Positions 52,035 through 60,800 of a DNA stretch of 64,000 nt are shown in pieces. The stretch lies in contig NZ_CP109327.1 of the NCBI RefSeq assembly GCF_035918155.1, positions 4,960,001-5,024,000 on the forward strand, in the 5' to 3' direction. The translations under genes were made by a program, and so were the position numbers. Every line of letters begins with the position of its first letter. Within the stretch, counting starts at the first letter, position 1. The notes below the pieces were generated by a model. The model made no database searches, was not told the origin of the DNA, and saw only the letters and a program-made list of their open reading frames with translations. This DNA is from Streptomyces sp. NBC_01591 (GTDB lineage Bacteria > Actinomycetota > Actinomycetes > Streptomycetales > Streptomycetaceae).

Positions 52035-52409
52035 CAGATAGGCGGCCCCGTCGGCCACCGCGCGGACCCCCGCGATCAGCTCCTCGGGCTCGCCCGACTT
52101 GATCAGGAAACCGGCGGCGCCGCCTCCGAGCGCCTGGAGGATGTAGTCGTCCTCACCGAAGGTCGTGAGCATCACGACCCCCGTCTCCGGCACGGTGCGA
52201 CGGATCTCGGCCGCCGCCTCGATGCCGTTCATGCCGGGCATCCGGATGTCGAGCACGGCGACGGCCGGGCGGTGGCCGCGTACCAGCTCGACGGCGTCGT
52301 GCCCGTCGGCGGCCTCGGCGACGACGTCGATGTCCGGGTCGGTGGACAGCACGGAGCGCACCCCCGCGCGGATCATCGGCTCGTCGTCGGCGATCAGCAC
52401 CCGGATCAC
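51723..52409 (-). CDS. NarL/LuxR-type response regulator
   Basis: The protein of 228 residues has a receiver domain (VIRVLIADDEPMIRAGVRSV, phosphorylated Asp in VAVLDIRMPGMNG, conserved Thr in VVMLTTFGE, Lys in FLIKSGEPEEL) and a C-terminal LuxR helix-turn-helix (LTGRERDVLAFLGSGLSNGQ, VVEGTVKAHVSSILARLGVD). It pairs with the histidine kinase encoded just upstream. GTG 52409 puts the domain at the start; GTG 52442 is an alternative eight bases from the kinase stop. Its whole 3' third lies opposite the extended PAP2 frame. Confidence 0.92.
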   Translation of the reverse strand: MIRVLIADDEPMIRAGVRSVLSTDPDIDVVAEAADGHDAVELVRGHRPAVAVLDIRMPGMNGIEAAAEIRRTVPETGVVMLTTFGEDDYILQALGGGAAGFLIKSGEPEELIAGVRAVADGAAYLSPRVAARVVAHLSATGAGALAGRRTAARERVGALTGRERDVLAFLGSGLSNGQIARRLHVVEGTVKAHVSSILARLGVDNRAAAAVVAHEAGIVAPAQPPPER

Positions 52410-52449
52410 CGGCCGCTCACCGCCCTGGGGTCTTTCGCGCACGTCGGAC

Positions 52450-53877
52450 TCATGGGGTCAGCGCCTCCTTGGACATCAGCCGGCCGTCCCGGAAGCAGAG
52501 CCGGTAGGCGTCCCCGGACCGGTCGTCGAAGCGGTCCGCCGTCATCGCGTAGTACGCGCATGTGATGCCCTCTCCCTTCGGCTCCCCGGCCACCATCGGC
52601 CGCTGCCTGGTTTCGCGGTCGGGCAGCAGCCGTCCGACCGACTCCCGATCCTGTCCCACCCGCAGCCGGGCGTAGTCGCCCGGGTCCAGTACGGACTGCC
52701 GGGCCGAGCGGATGTCCCAGGCCATCAGGGCGGCACTCAGTCCCGCCCAGGCCACCAGGGGCAGCACGACCGCGACGGCCAGTGCCCGGCGGGCCCGGCT
52801 GCGGGCGTGCCGGTGTTCCGGGGGCAGGACCAGGGGAGCGGTCCGGGAAGGCGCCCGGGGTACGGCGGGCGGGGTGTGCGGGATCCGCGCGGTGACCGCG
52901 AAGCCGCCCCCGTACGGGCCGTACGCGAATTCACCACCCGTCAGCCGCACCCGTTCGTCGAGCCCGATCAGTCCCCGCCCGGTGCCCGGGACGTCCTCGG
53001 CGCGCGCCGGTGCGGGCGCGGGCCCGTTCGCCACCCGGACCGTCGTCTCCTCGGCCGCATGCGTCACCCGCACGTCCACCCGCGCCTGCGGCGCGTGCTT
53101 GGCCGCGTTGGTCAGGGCCTCCTGGACCACCCGGTGGGCGGCCCGCGCGGCCGACGGGGGCATGGCTGCGGCGTCCCCCTCGACCCGCAGGCCGACCGCG
53201 AGCCCGGCGGCCGCGGCCTCCTCGACCAGCCGGGGAATGCCGGTGCCGGACGGCTGCGGCGGCTCGTCGCCCGCCTCCTCGCGCAGCAGGCCGATCACCT
53301 CGCCGAGCCGCTCCACCGAGGCGGCCGCCCGGGCCCGGATCTCCCCGGCGGCGGCCCGGTGCGCCTCGTCGAGGCCGGGGGCCAGCTTGAGGGCGCCGGC
53401 CGACAGGGCGATGAGGCTGAGGTCGTGCCCGAGGACGTCGTGCATGTCCTGGGCGATCCGGGCCCGTTCGCGGGACCGTGCCTGCTCGGCGACGAGCCGC
53501 TGTTCGCGCTCCAGCCGGCCCGCCCGCTCCCAGCCCGCCCGGACGAGCTCCTGGTACTGGCGCCAGAAGCGCCCGGCGAACCACGGCAGCATCGCGGCCA
53601 CCGCCACCACCGCGACGAACCGCCCCGCCATCAGCAGCCAGGAGGGCACCAGGGCCACCGCCACCACTCCGCCGGCCACCACCGCGACGAGCACGAGGAC
53701 CGTGGGCCCGGTCCGTCCCGGCTCCCGCCCCGCGAAGAACGCCGCCGCGGCCGCGGGCAGGGCCCACCACAGACTGACCGCGCTCAGCCCGACACAGACC
53801 GCCGCGCCGACGGTCAGAAGACTCCCCGGGGCGACGACGGCCCGCCGGACCGCACCGCTGATCATCACTCTGTCCAC
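52450..53877 (-). CDS. NarL-family sensor histidine kinase with an extra C-terminal domain
   Basis: The 475-residue kinase has about four N-terminal membrane helices (to residue 105), a HisKA_3 dimerisation region with RIAQDMHDVLGHDLSLIAL (phosphorylated His), and the HATPase boxes EALTNAAKHA and GTGRGLIGLDERV. After the ATPase domain there is a further membrane helix (ALAVAVVLPLVAWAGLSAAL) and a short domain ending with a cysteine pair (GITCAYYAM, YRLCFRDGRL). This extension is not part of standard NarL kinases and places a second sensing module outside the cell. Starts at GTG 53877 or ATG 53865. Confidence 0.9.
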   Translation of the reverse strand: MDRVMISGAVRRAVVAPGSLLTVGAAVCVGLSAVSLWWALPAAAAAFFAGREPGRTGPTVLVLVAVVAGGVVAVALVPSWLLMAGRFVAVVAVAAMLPWFAGRFWRQYQELVRAGWERAGRLEREQRLVAEQARSRERARIAQDMHDVLGHDLSLIALSAGALKLAPGLDEAHRAAAGEIRARAAASVERLGEVIGLLREEAGDEPPQPSGTGIPRLVEEAAAAGLAVGLRVEGDAAAMPPSAARAAHRVVQEALTNAAKHAPQARVDVRVTHAAEETTVRVANGPAPAPARAEDVPGTGRGLIGLDERVRLTGGEFAYGPYGGGFAVTARIPHTPPAVPRAPSRTAPLVLPPEHRHARSRARRALAVAVVLPLVAWAGLSAALMAWDIRSARQSVLDPGDYARLRVGQDRESVGRLLPDRETRQRPMVAGEPKGEGITCAYYAMTADRFDDRSGDAYRLCFRDGRLMSKEALTP

Positions 53878-53977
53878 CCGGACGACCGTACGCAGCCGAG
53901 AAGCGCCCCGACACTGCCGAAAGTCACCGTTGCCAATCGCCTGGCGCGGGGCACGCGGGCTCGGCTAGGGTCTTTGA

Positions 53978-53999
53978 CGAGACGGAGCGTTCCGTCTCG
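53978..53999. promoter_or_regulatory. TetR-type operator with 9-bp arms before the SDR gene
   Basis: CGAGACGGA and TCCGTCTCG are perfect mirror arms around GCGT. The site lies 63 bases before the SDR start and overlaps a possible -35 box (TTGACG). The AGACGG-CCGTCT form is common among TetR repressor sites that control neighbouring SDR or efflux genes. No TetR gene is adjacent. Confidence 0.6.
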
Positions 54000-54061
54000 C
54001 TGGAGAGGGAGAACCGCCGTGGCGAACGCGGCGTTCCCCATGGACGAAGGAGCGGGATTCT

Positions 54062-54883
54062 GTGCCGAGCGCCAGGACTTGGTTCATCACCGGTGCGTCC
54101 CGCGGCCTGGGGCGCGCCTTCACCGAGGCCGCCCTGTCCGCCGGGGAGCGGGTCGTGGCAGCCGCCCGCGATATCGGTCCGCTCGCCGATCTGGCGGAGA
54201 AGTACCCGGACGGACTCCTGCGGCTCTCCCTGGACGTCTCCGACCGCCGAGCCGTGTTCGAGACCGTGGAACGGGCGGCGGCGGCCTTCGACGGCCTCGA
54301 CGTCGTGGTCAACAACGCCGGCGGCCTGCTGTACGGCATGGTCGAGGAGGCCACCGAGAAGCAGATCCGGGACCACCTCGACGTCAACTTCTTCGGCGCC
54401 GTCTGGGTCGCCCAGGCCGTGATCCCCCACCTGCGCGCGCGGGGCTCCGGGCGCCTCCTCCAGATCACCTCGATGGGCAGCGGCGGCGGCATGGCCTCCG
54501 TCGGGTTCTACGGGGCCGGGAAGGCAGCGCTCGACTCGGTCAGCGAGGCACTGGCGATGGAGGTCGAGCAGTTCGGGATCAAGGTCACCATCGTCCAGAT
54601 GGGCGGCTATGCCACGGGCCTGTTCACCTCCGGCACCACGGAGACCGCACCCGACCCCGCCTACGACGAGCTGCGCACCCGGCTCACGGAGATGTGGGGC
54701 GACTACGCGGGCCCGGACCCGAGCGAGGCGGCCCCCGCGCTCCTGAAACTGGCCGAACTGCCGGACCCGCCGCAACGCCTGATCCTCGGCGACAAGTCGT
54801 TCGACGCCGTCCTGGAGATGGACCGGGCCCGCGAGGAGCAGTACCGCGCCTGGGAATCCCTCAGCCGCATGGCCCCGGGGTGA
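54062..54883 (+). CDS. Short-chain dehydrogenase/reductase
   Basis: This 273-residue classical SDR has the nucleotide motif FITGASRGLGRAFTEAALSA, the structural NNAGGLLYG, ITSMGSGGGMASVGFYGAGK holding the catalytic Ser, Tyr and Lys, and a conserved QMGGYATGLF after strand 6. It belongs to the large group that reduces or oxidises small carbonyl compounds. GTG 54062 follows AAGGAG. It differs in operator type from the CTGACG regulon and is probably controlled by another TetR repressor at 53978. Confidence 0.88.
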   Translation: MPSARTWFITGASRGLGRAFTEAALSAGERVVAAARDIGPLADLAEKYPDGLLRLSLDVSDRRAVFETVERAAAAFDGLDVVVNNAGGLLYGMVEEATEKQIRDHLDVNFFGAVWVAQAVIPHLRARGSGRLLQITSMGSGGGMASVGFYGAGKAALDSVSEALAMEVEQFGIKVTIVQMGGYATGLFTSGTTETAPDPAYDELRTRLTEMWGDYAGPDPSEAAPALLKLAELPDPPQRLILGDKSFDAVLEMDRAREEQYRAWESLSRMAPG

Positions 54884-54962
54884 GCGTGAGCGGCTGTGAC
54901 CGTGTCTGGTCACGGGCCGCTACTCTGAGTCGTCGGACCGGCTGAGCGGGAGGAGACATCGA

Positions 54963-55526
54963 ATGACCAGTGCGCACGACTACAGCCAGGGCATCGATTC
55001 CGAACGCGCTCTGAAGTTCGCGGTGCAGCGGATCCGCGGAGACCGCGCCCAGATCATCGAAGGGATCATCGAGCCCGTGACGCCGACCTGGGACCACGAA
55101 CGGGCGGCCCGAGTCGTCCGTCGGCAGATCGAGGACCGCGTGGACGAACTCGGCTGCGTCGAGGGCTCGGGCAACCTGGACCTGCCCGGTTCGTCGAACT
55201 GGTACGTCCCCGACATCGCCGTCGTGCCCGAGGAGCTGGCGAAGGGCGGCGGCGCCCTGCTCCCCGATCAGACCCTGCTCGTAGTGGAGGTCACCTCGGA
55301 GTCGAACGCGGAGACCGACCGCGTCGTGAAGCGGCGACGCTACGCCGAGTACCGCGCCCCGCTGTACCTCCTCGTCGACCGGATCGAGGGCAGCGTGACC
55401 CTGTTCTCCGAGCCCGGCCACCTGGGCTACACCCACGTGGACGGCCCGCACCCGTTCGGTGCGGTTCTGAGGCTGCCGCATCCGTTCGACCTGGACCTGC
55501 ACACCAACGGCCTGTCACCCGCGTGA
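54963..55526 (+). CDS. Uma2 family protein (PD-(D/E)XK nuclease fold)
   Basis: The 187-residue protein matches the Uma2 family, which is expanded in Streptomyces and cyanobacteria. The nuclease core is visible as YVPDIAVVP (Asp), LLVVEVTSES (Glu and the usual Lys replaced) and KRRRYAEYRAPLYLLVD. Members are predicted restriction-like endonucleases, but the biology is unknown. A second, internally deleted Uma2 gene occurs at 59316. ATG 54963 follows GGGAGGAG. Confidence 0.85.
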   Translation: MTSAHDYSQGIDSERALKFAVQRIRGDRAQIIEGIIEPVTPTWDHERAARVVRRQIEDRVDELGCVEGSGNLDLPGSSNWYVPDIAVVPEELAKGGGALLPDQTLLVVEVTSESNAETDRVVKRRRYAEYRAPLYLLVDRIEGSVTLFSEPGHLGYTHVDGPHPFGAVLRLPHPFDLDLHTNGLSPA

Positions 55527-55539
55527 CCGCCCGAAGAAC

Positions 55540-56379
55540 CTAGACCCCCCGGTACTTCGGCACTCGTCGCTCCACGAAGCTCGCCACGCCCTCATTGGCG
55601 TCCTGTGTCGTCATGTTGATCTCCTGGGCCATGGCCTCGGCGGCGAAGGCCGTCGGCCGGTCGGCATCCATCGACGCGTTGACGAGCTGCTTGGTCAGGG
55701 CGATCGCACGGGTCGGCCCCTCGGCCAGCCGCTGCGCCCACGACCGCGCCGTCGCCGCCAACTCCCCGTCCGGTACGACGCGGTTGACCAGTCCCAGGCG
55801 TTCCGCCTCCGCCGCCGGCAGCGAGTCCCCGAAGAACATCAGCTCCTTGGCGCGCTGCGGGCCGATCAGCCGCGGCAGCAGATACGCACCGCCGCCGTCG
55901 GGCACGAGACCACGGCGTACGAACACCTCGATGAACTTCGCCGATTCGGCGGCCAGCACCAGATCGCAGGCGAACGCGAGATGGGCGCCGATACCGGCCG
56001 CCGTGCCGTTGACGGCCGCGACGACGGGCTTCTCGCAGTCCAGGACCGCGGCGATCAGACGCTGCGCGCCGAGCCGGATCGTACGGGCCACATCGCCCGG
56101 CACCCGCTCGCCGGTCGCCGGGGCACCGCGCAGGTCGGCGCCCGCGCAGAAACCGCGGCCGGTGGCGGTGAGGACGACGGCCCGGACCGCCGGGTCTGCG
56201 GAGGCCTCGGCGAGCAGGCCGATGAGGCGGTCCCGCTGCTCCCAGGTGACGGCGTTCATCGCTTCGGGACGGTTGAGCGTGATCCAGGAGACGCCGTTGT
56301 CAGTGGTGTGGAGTACCAATGAATGGAGCGGGTCGGCGGACTCGACGGACTCGGTGATGTCTTCGGGGGAGGACGGCAT
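55540..56379 (-). CDS. Enoyl-CoA hydratase/isomerase family protein
   Basis: The 279-residue crotonase has the oxyanion-hole motifs GRGFCAGADLRGAP and NGTAAGIGAHLAFACD, and the catalytic-Glu region FVRRGLVPDGGGAYLLPRLI, where Asp/Gly replace one of the two glutamates of classic hydratases. ATG 56379 follows CAGGAGC. It lies 82 bases downstream of the acyl-CoA synthetase gene on the same strand and should be co-transcribed from operators E and F. Isomerase or ring-hydrolase activity is possible as well as hydration. Confidence 0.88.
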   Translation of the reverse strand: MPSSPEDITESVESADPLHSLVLHTTDNGVSWITLNRPEAMNAVTWEQRDRLIGLLAEASADPAVRAVVLTATGRGFCAGADLRGAPATGERVPGDVARTIRLGAQRLIAAVLDCEKPVVAAVNGTAAGIGAHLAFACDLVLAAESAKFIEVFVRRGLVPDGGGAYLLPRLIGPQRAKELMFFGDSLPAAEAERLGLVNRVVPDGELAATARSWAQRLAEGPTRAIALTKQLVNASMDADRPTAFAAEAMAQEINMTTQDANEGVASFVERRVPKYRGV

Positions 56380-56461
56380 GGGACAGCTCCTGGGTGGACG
56401 CGGTGGTGGACGCGGTGATGGGCACGATGGCGAGCGATTCGGGCGATGGCGGTGCGACCGG

Positions 56462-58693
56462 TCAGCGGCAGACGGCGAGCGCGTCCAGCGCCACCGCGCC
56501 CTGCCCCCGCCCGAGCACCATCAGCGGGTTGATGTCCAGCTCGGCGAGGTCGTCGCCCAGTTCCAGCGCCATCCGCTGTACCCGCAGCACGACCTCCACG
56601 AGCGCGTCCACATCCACCGGCGGACCGCCGCGTACGCCCTCCAGCAGGGCCCGGCCGCGCAGTTCGCCCAGCATCGACCGCGCCTGGTCCTCGCCGAACG
56701 GCGGCACCCGCACCGCCGCGTCGTGCAGCACCTCGACCAGCACACCGCCGAGCCCGACCGTCACCGTCGGCCCGAACAGCGCGTCCTGCGTGACGCCGAC
56801 CATCATCTCGACGCCCCGCTCGACCATCTGGCAGACCAGGATCCCGTCCAGCTCGATGCCCTCGAACCGCGCGATGTCGGTCAGCTCGCGGTACGCGTCC
56901 CGCACCTGGCTCGCGGAGGTGAGCCCGACCTTGACCAGGCCCAGTTCGGTCTTGTGGGCGAGCCGGGCGCCCGACGCCTTCATGACCACCGGGTAGCCGA
57001 CCAGCGCCGCGGCCCGGACGGACGCCGCGGCGCTGGTCACCAACTGCTCGCGCGGTACGCGGATTCCGTACGCCCGCAGCAGCTGCTTCGCCGCGTGCTC
57101 GCTCAGCTGCTGGCCCGGACGCATCAGTGCCTGCGCCTTGCGGAACGAGGGCGAAGGCGTGCGGGGCGCCTCGTCGAAGGGGGAGCGGTAGGAAGCGGCG
57201 AACCGGTGGTGGTCCAGGTAGGCCTTCACGGCGGTGATGCAGTTGCCGAAGGTACGGAAGGTGGCGACGCGGGACGAGCCGAGCAGCGTCGTGCGGTACG
57301 CCTCCTCCGTACCGACGGGCGAGCCCCACACCACGCACACCAGCTTGTCCGTGGTCTCCGCCGCGTCCACCAGGTCCTGTGCGAGCTTGTCGCTCATCGG
57401 GGGGAAGGGGCCGGTGATCGGACAGATCAGCACCCCGACGTCGGGGTCGGCGAGTATCGCGTCGATGATCTTCCGGCCGCGCCAGTCGCCGACCGGATGG
57501 CCGCCGTTGTCGACCGGGTTCGCCACGTTCAGATAGCCGGGAATCCACTCGTGCAGCTCGCGCTGCTTCGCCTCGGACAGGGTGGGCAGGCTCAGCCCCG
57601 CGCCGGTCGCCAGGTCCGAGAAGTGCGCGCCCGTGCCGCCCGAGATCGAATACACGACGACCCCTTCGGCCTGCGGCTTCCGTGCCCGCGCGAGCAGGGC
57701 CGCGGTGTCCTGGAGTTCGTCGAGCCCGTCCACCCGGATCACACCGAACTGCCGCATCGCCGCGTCCACCACCTGGTCGGCGCCGGTCAGCTTGCCGGTG
57801 TGTGACGCGGCCATCCTGGCCCCCGTCTCCGTACGCCCCACCTTGACCGCCACGACCGGAACCCCGGCCCGCGCCGCCCGGTCCGCGGCCAGCAGAAAGG
57901 AGCGCCCGTCCTTGAGTCCCTCCACGTAGCAGGCGATGGCCCCGACCTCGGGCCGCTGCGAGAAGTACGAGATGAAGTCGGCGGTCTCCAGATCCGCCTC
58001 GTTGCCCGTGGGTGCCCAGTGCGAGAGCCGTACACCCAGCTCCTGAAGGGTGTAGACGGGGCGGCCCTGGTGGCCGGACTGGGTGATCAGCGCGATGGCC
58101 GGCCCGTCCAGATCGTCCCGGAACCTCTCGAAGGCGTTGAGGTTGGTGTTCGGCCCGAGCAGCCGCAGCCCGGACCGTTCCACCGCCGCGGCCAGCCGCG
58201 CCTGGGCGGCGGCGCCCTCCTCACCGGTCTCGGCGAATCCGGAGGCGAAGGCGACGGCGAACCGCACCTTGGCCTGCGCGAGTTCCTCGATCACCGGGAG
58301 CGGATCGCCGACCAGCAGCACAGCCAGATCGACCTGTTCGGGCAGTTCGGCGACGGAAGGGGAACAGGCCCGCCCGAACACGGACTCCCGGGTGGGATGC
58401 ACGGGATACAGCCGCGCCCCGACCCGCTCGGCCCAGCCGATCAGCTGTCGGGTGATGCCGGTGTTGGGCCGCCCCTCGGTGTCGGACGCGCCGATGACGG
58501 CCACGGACCCGGGCCGGAAGAACCGGTCCAGATCCGGCACGGCCGCGTGCAGCGGCCGGCCGCTGACGTCCAGGACGCACTCCGTGGCGGCATCGACCGT
58601 CATGCTGTGGACGGCGGCATGCGGCTCTTCGCCGCAGGCCACCACCCTGGCGCGGAAGTCGGTGGTGAGGGTGCCGTGAGTCGATCCAAGCAT
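56462..58693 (-). CDS. Acetate-CoA ligase (ADP-forming)-type acyl-CoA synthetase, fused subunits
   Basis: The 743-residue protein fuses the alpha and beta parts of NDP-forming acyl-CoA synthetases. In order: CoA-binding Rossmann domain (FFRPGSVAVIGASDTEGRPN), succinyl-CoA-ligase-like flavodoxin domain with GPAIALITQSGHQGRPV, a second such domain with YSISGGTGAHFSDLA, and a C-terminal ATP-grasp (GYPVVMKASGARLAHKTELG, LDINPLMVLGRGQGAVALD). It interconverts an acyl-CoA and its acid with ADP/ATP. Two CTGACG operators lie 58 and 82 bases before ATG 58693. It forms an operon with the crotonase gene downstream. Confidence 0.87.
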   Translation of the reverse strand: MLGSTHGTLTTDFRARVVACGEEPHAAVHSMTVDAATECVLDVSGRPLHAAVPDLDRFFRPGSVAVIGASDTEGRPNTGITRQLIGWAERVGARLYPVHPTRESVFGRACSPSVAELPEQVDLAVLLVGDPLPVIEELAQAKVRFAVAFASGFAETGEEGAAAQARLAAAVERSGLRLLGPNTNLNAFERFRDDLDGPAIALITQSGHQGRPVYTLQELGVRLSHWAPTGNEADLETADFISYFSQRPEVGAIACYVEGLKDGRSFLLAADRAARAGVPVVAVKVGRTETGARMAASHTGKLTGADQVVDAAMRQFGVIRVDGLDELQDTAALLARARKPQAEGVVVYSISGGTGAHFSDLATGAGLSLPTLSEAKQRELHEWIPGYLNVANPVDNGGHPVGDWRGRKIIDAILADPDVGVLICPITGPFPPMSDKLAQDLVDAAETTDKLVCVVWGSPVGTEEAYRTTLLGSSRVATFRTFGNCITAVKAYLDHHRFAASYRSPFDEAPRTPSPSFRKAQALMRPGQQLSEHAAKQLLRAYGIRVPREQLVTSAAASVRAAALVGYPVVMKASGARLAHKTELGLVKVGLTSASQVRDAYRELTDIARFEGIELDGILVCQMVERGVEMMVGVTQDALFGPTVTVGLGGVLVEVLHDAAVRVPPFGEDQARSMLGELRGRALLEGVRGGPPVDVDALVEVVLRVQRMALELGDDLAELDINPLMVLGRGQGAVALDALAVCR

Positions 58694-58750
58694 CGTTCCG
58701 CCCACTCCTGGTCGGGGTCCGTCGGGTGATCGTGCCCGGCCAGCCCAAAG

Positions 58751-58765
58751 CTGACGCTCTGTCAG
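58751..58765. promoter_or_regulatory. Operator E of the CTGACG regulon
   Basis: CTGACGCTCTGTCAG matches CTGACGNNNCGTCAG with one mismatch, 58 bases upstream of the acyl-CoA synthetase start. Confidence 0.65.
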
Positions 58766-58774
58766 GTTACTGAA

Positions 58775-58789
58775 CTGACGGCGCGTCAG
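58775..58789. promoter_or_regulatory. Operator F of the CTGACG regulon
   Basis: CTGACGGCGCGTCAG is a perfect match. It starts 24 bases from the start of operator E, slightly more than two helical turns, so two repressor dimers could bind on nearly the same face of the DNA. Confidence 0.72.
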
Positions 58790-58795
58790 GAATGG

Positions 58796-59266
58796 GTGTG
58801 CAGGCAAAGGCTGAGAGAGGGAGTGCGGCGGCGGCCGGGGCCGTACAACTTCCGGGTGATCTTGAACGTCCAACGGTCGGGCCGGAGACACCGGCCGTCG
58901 TTCGCCATCGCCGCCGGTCTCCTGGCAGACCTGCGACGCCACGAGCCCCGGCTGTTGCTCGGCGAGGAGGACATCCGCCGACTGGCCCCCGCCGTCGCCG
59001 CCTGGTTCGAACGCGACGCTCACCCCGATGCCGTACGCCGCACCCTCGTCGCTGACCTGCCCGAATCGCTGACACGCCCGGCGGGCCTCCTCGCCCACCG
59101 CCTCAGGGCGCTCCTGCCGCCACCACTGCCCACCACGGCCCCGGCTGAGGAAGCCGCGCCGTGCCGTGACCCTCTCCAGAACTGCGACGGCTGCGACCGG
59201 GCCTTCCGGGCTCCGGAGCCCGGCCACTGCCGCGAGTGCCGAACCGACCTGAAGGAGGCCGCCTAG
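58796..59266 (+). pseudogene. 5'-truncated helix-turn-helix protein remnant
   Basis: The frame ends with a well-preserved domain: FAIAAGLLADLRRHEPRLLL, EDIRRLAPAVAAWFERDAHP, RPAGLLAHRLRALLPPPLP, and a Cys-rich tail NCDGCDRAFRAPEPGHCREC. This is the C-terminal half of a family of Streptomyces helix-turn-helix proteins of about 250 residues, recognised from memory. The N-terminal DNA-binding half is missing; upstream sequence already belongs to the synthetase promoter. The frame is open from GTG 58796, but there is no good ribosome site. Confidence 0.5.
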
Positions 59267-59315
59267 CATGAACGTGACGACCCTTGCCCCCAGGCACAGA
59301 CGAGGAGCGCACGCC

Positions 59316-59582
59316 ATGGCCAACGCCCCGGACCACGCACAGCGGGATTCGCTCCACTACCGGGCCATGCGCGACATCATCGAGCAGATGCAGGACGACG
59401 TTCCCGGAAAGTTCGAGATCACCAAAGAAGGGATCGTGCACGACATGATGGCTCCGGGGCGTCCCCACGAGACGACGCCGGACGGCCCGCGCTACGCGAT
59501 CCGCAAGGACTTCGTGTACGGCGAGGACGTCACCATCGGTGAGTGGACGATCTCGACCGACGGGCTGCCGCTGTACGCCTGA
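59316..59582 (+). pseudogene. Uma2 family gene with an internal in-frame deletion
   Basis: The 88-residue product joins the normal N-terminus of a Streptomyces Uma2 protein (YRAMRDIIEQMQDDVPGKFE, EGIVHDMMAPGRPHE) directly to its normal C-terminus (TPDGPRYAIRKDFVYGEDVT, then GEWTISTDGLPLY). The catalytic middle of about 90-100 residues, with the PD and E-x-K motifs, is missing. The reading frame stays open, so a small protein could still be made, but it cannot be a nuclease. ATG 59316 follows GAGGAG. The assignment is by comparison with remembered family members. Confidence 0.65.
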
Positions 59583-59612
59583 TGCCCACGGGCAGGCCCG
59601 CCCCGCGCGGTA

Positions 59613-60800
59613 TCAGCCCCGGCGTGCCAGCCGCTTCGCGATCTTCCTCGCGTCCAGGGCCAGTTCGCGCAGCATGCCGCTGATCGGGTTGGTGAAGCCG
59701 GTGAAGTACAGGCCGGGGGCCTGCTTGGGGGTGCGGGCGCCGTGGACCACCGGCCGGCCCCGGGCGTCCAGTACGTCGAGGTGGCCGACCAGGCCCTCCA
59801 GGGCGCGCCGGTAGCCGGTCGCCGCGATCACCGCGTCCGGGTTGATCCGCTCGCCGCCGGCCAGCACCACCGCGTCCCCGTCGAACGACTCGACGGCCGC
59901 CACCGGCACCACCCGGCCGCGCTTCACCGCGTCGATCAGCCCCACGTCCTGCACCGGGATCGCGCCGTCCTTGACCCGTGAGTACAGACCGGTGTCCGGA
60001 CGGGGGAGGCCCTGCGCGGTGAGGTCGGGCACGGCAGCCCTGGCCATCAGGCGCCCGGCCCGGTCGACCAGCCGGACCGGCAGCCTGCGTACCAGGATGC
60101 CGGTCAACTGCGCGGGCCAGCCCGCCGTCGAGCGGCGCACGATGTGCGGCACGGTGCGCACGGCGATCCGGACCCGGGACGCCCCACCCTCGACCAGGTC
60201 GACGGCGATCTCCGCGCCCGTGTTGCCGATGCCGACGACCAGGACGTCCTTGCCCGCATACGGGGCGGGGTTGCGGTAGTCGGAGGCGTGGACCAGATCG
60301 CCGGTGAAGGTGTCGAGGCCGGACCAGTCGGGGATGCGCGGGGTGTGGTTGAAGCCGGTGGCGACGACGACCGCCCGGCCGGTCAGCACCCGGCCGCCGG
60401 TCGCGGTCAACTGCCAGCTCCTGCCGTCCGGGGCGCGGTCGATCCGGGACACCTCGACGCCCGTCACCACCTCCAGCTCATGGTGCTCGGCGTACTTGTC
60501 CAGATAGCGCACCACATCGTCCCTGGACACCCAGCGCCCGAACCGGCGCGGCATCGCGAGCCCCGGCAGCGCGGACCGGCTCCGGGTCGTGTGGAGGTGC
60601 AGCCGGTCGTAGTGGCGGCGCCAGGACGCGCCCACGTTCCCGGACTTCTCCAGCACGACCGCCCGTACGCCCTGCTCGCGCAGGGCCGCCGCGGCGGCGA
60701 GGCCGCCCGGACCGCCACCGATGACGTATACGGGCCGGTCCTCGGTGAGGTCGCTCGGGGCCGATATGGGGATACCGGCGGTAAGTGCACTGTCGGACAT
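59613..60800 (-). CDS. FAD-dependent monooxygenase (class B, FMO/BVMO-like)
   Basis: The 395-residue flavoprotein has the FAD motif VYVIGGGPGGLAAAAALREQ, the FMO signature FTGDLVHASDY (F-x-G-x3-H-x3-Y) and the NADPH motif VLVVGIGNTGAEIAVDL. It is of the short YUC/FMO type and could oxygenate a ketone (Baeyer-Villiger) or a heteroatom. Its promoter region is shared with the divergent DoxX gene and contains operator G, 157 bases upstream. Ketone-to-ester oxidation would fit the catabolic gene set; this is inference. Confidence 0.87.
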   Translation of the reverse strand: MSDSALTAGIPISAPSDLTEDRPVYVIGGGPGGLAAAAALREQGVRAVVLEKSGNVGASWRRHYDRLHLHTTRSRSALPGLAMPRRFGRWVSRDDVVRYLDKYAEHHELEVVTGVEVSRIDRAPDGRSWQLTATGGRVLTGRAVVVATGFNHTPRIPDWSGLDTFTGDLVHASDYRNPAPYAGKDVLVVGIGNTGAEIAVDLVEGGASRVRIAVRTVPHIVRRSTAGWPAQLTGILVRRLPVRLVDRAGRLMARAAVPDLTAQGLPRPDTGLYSRVKDGAIPVQDVGLIDAVKRGRVVPVAAVESFDGDAVVLAGGERINPDAVIAATGYRRALEGLVGHLDVLDARGRPVVHGARTPKQAPGLYFTGFTNPISGMLRELALDARKIAKRLARRG

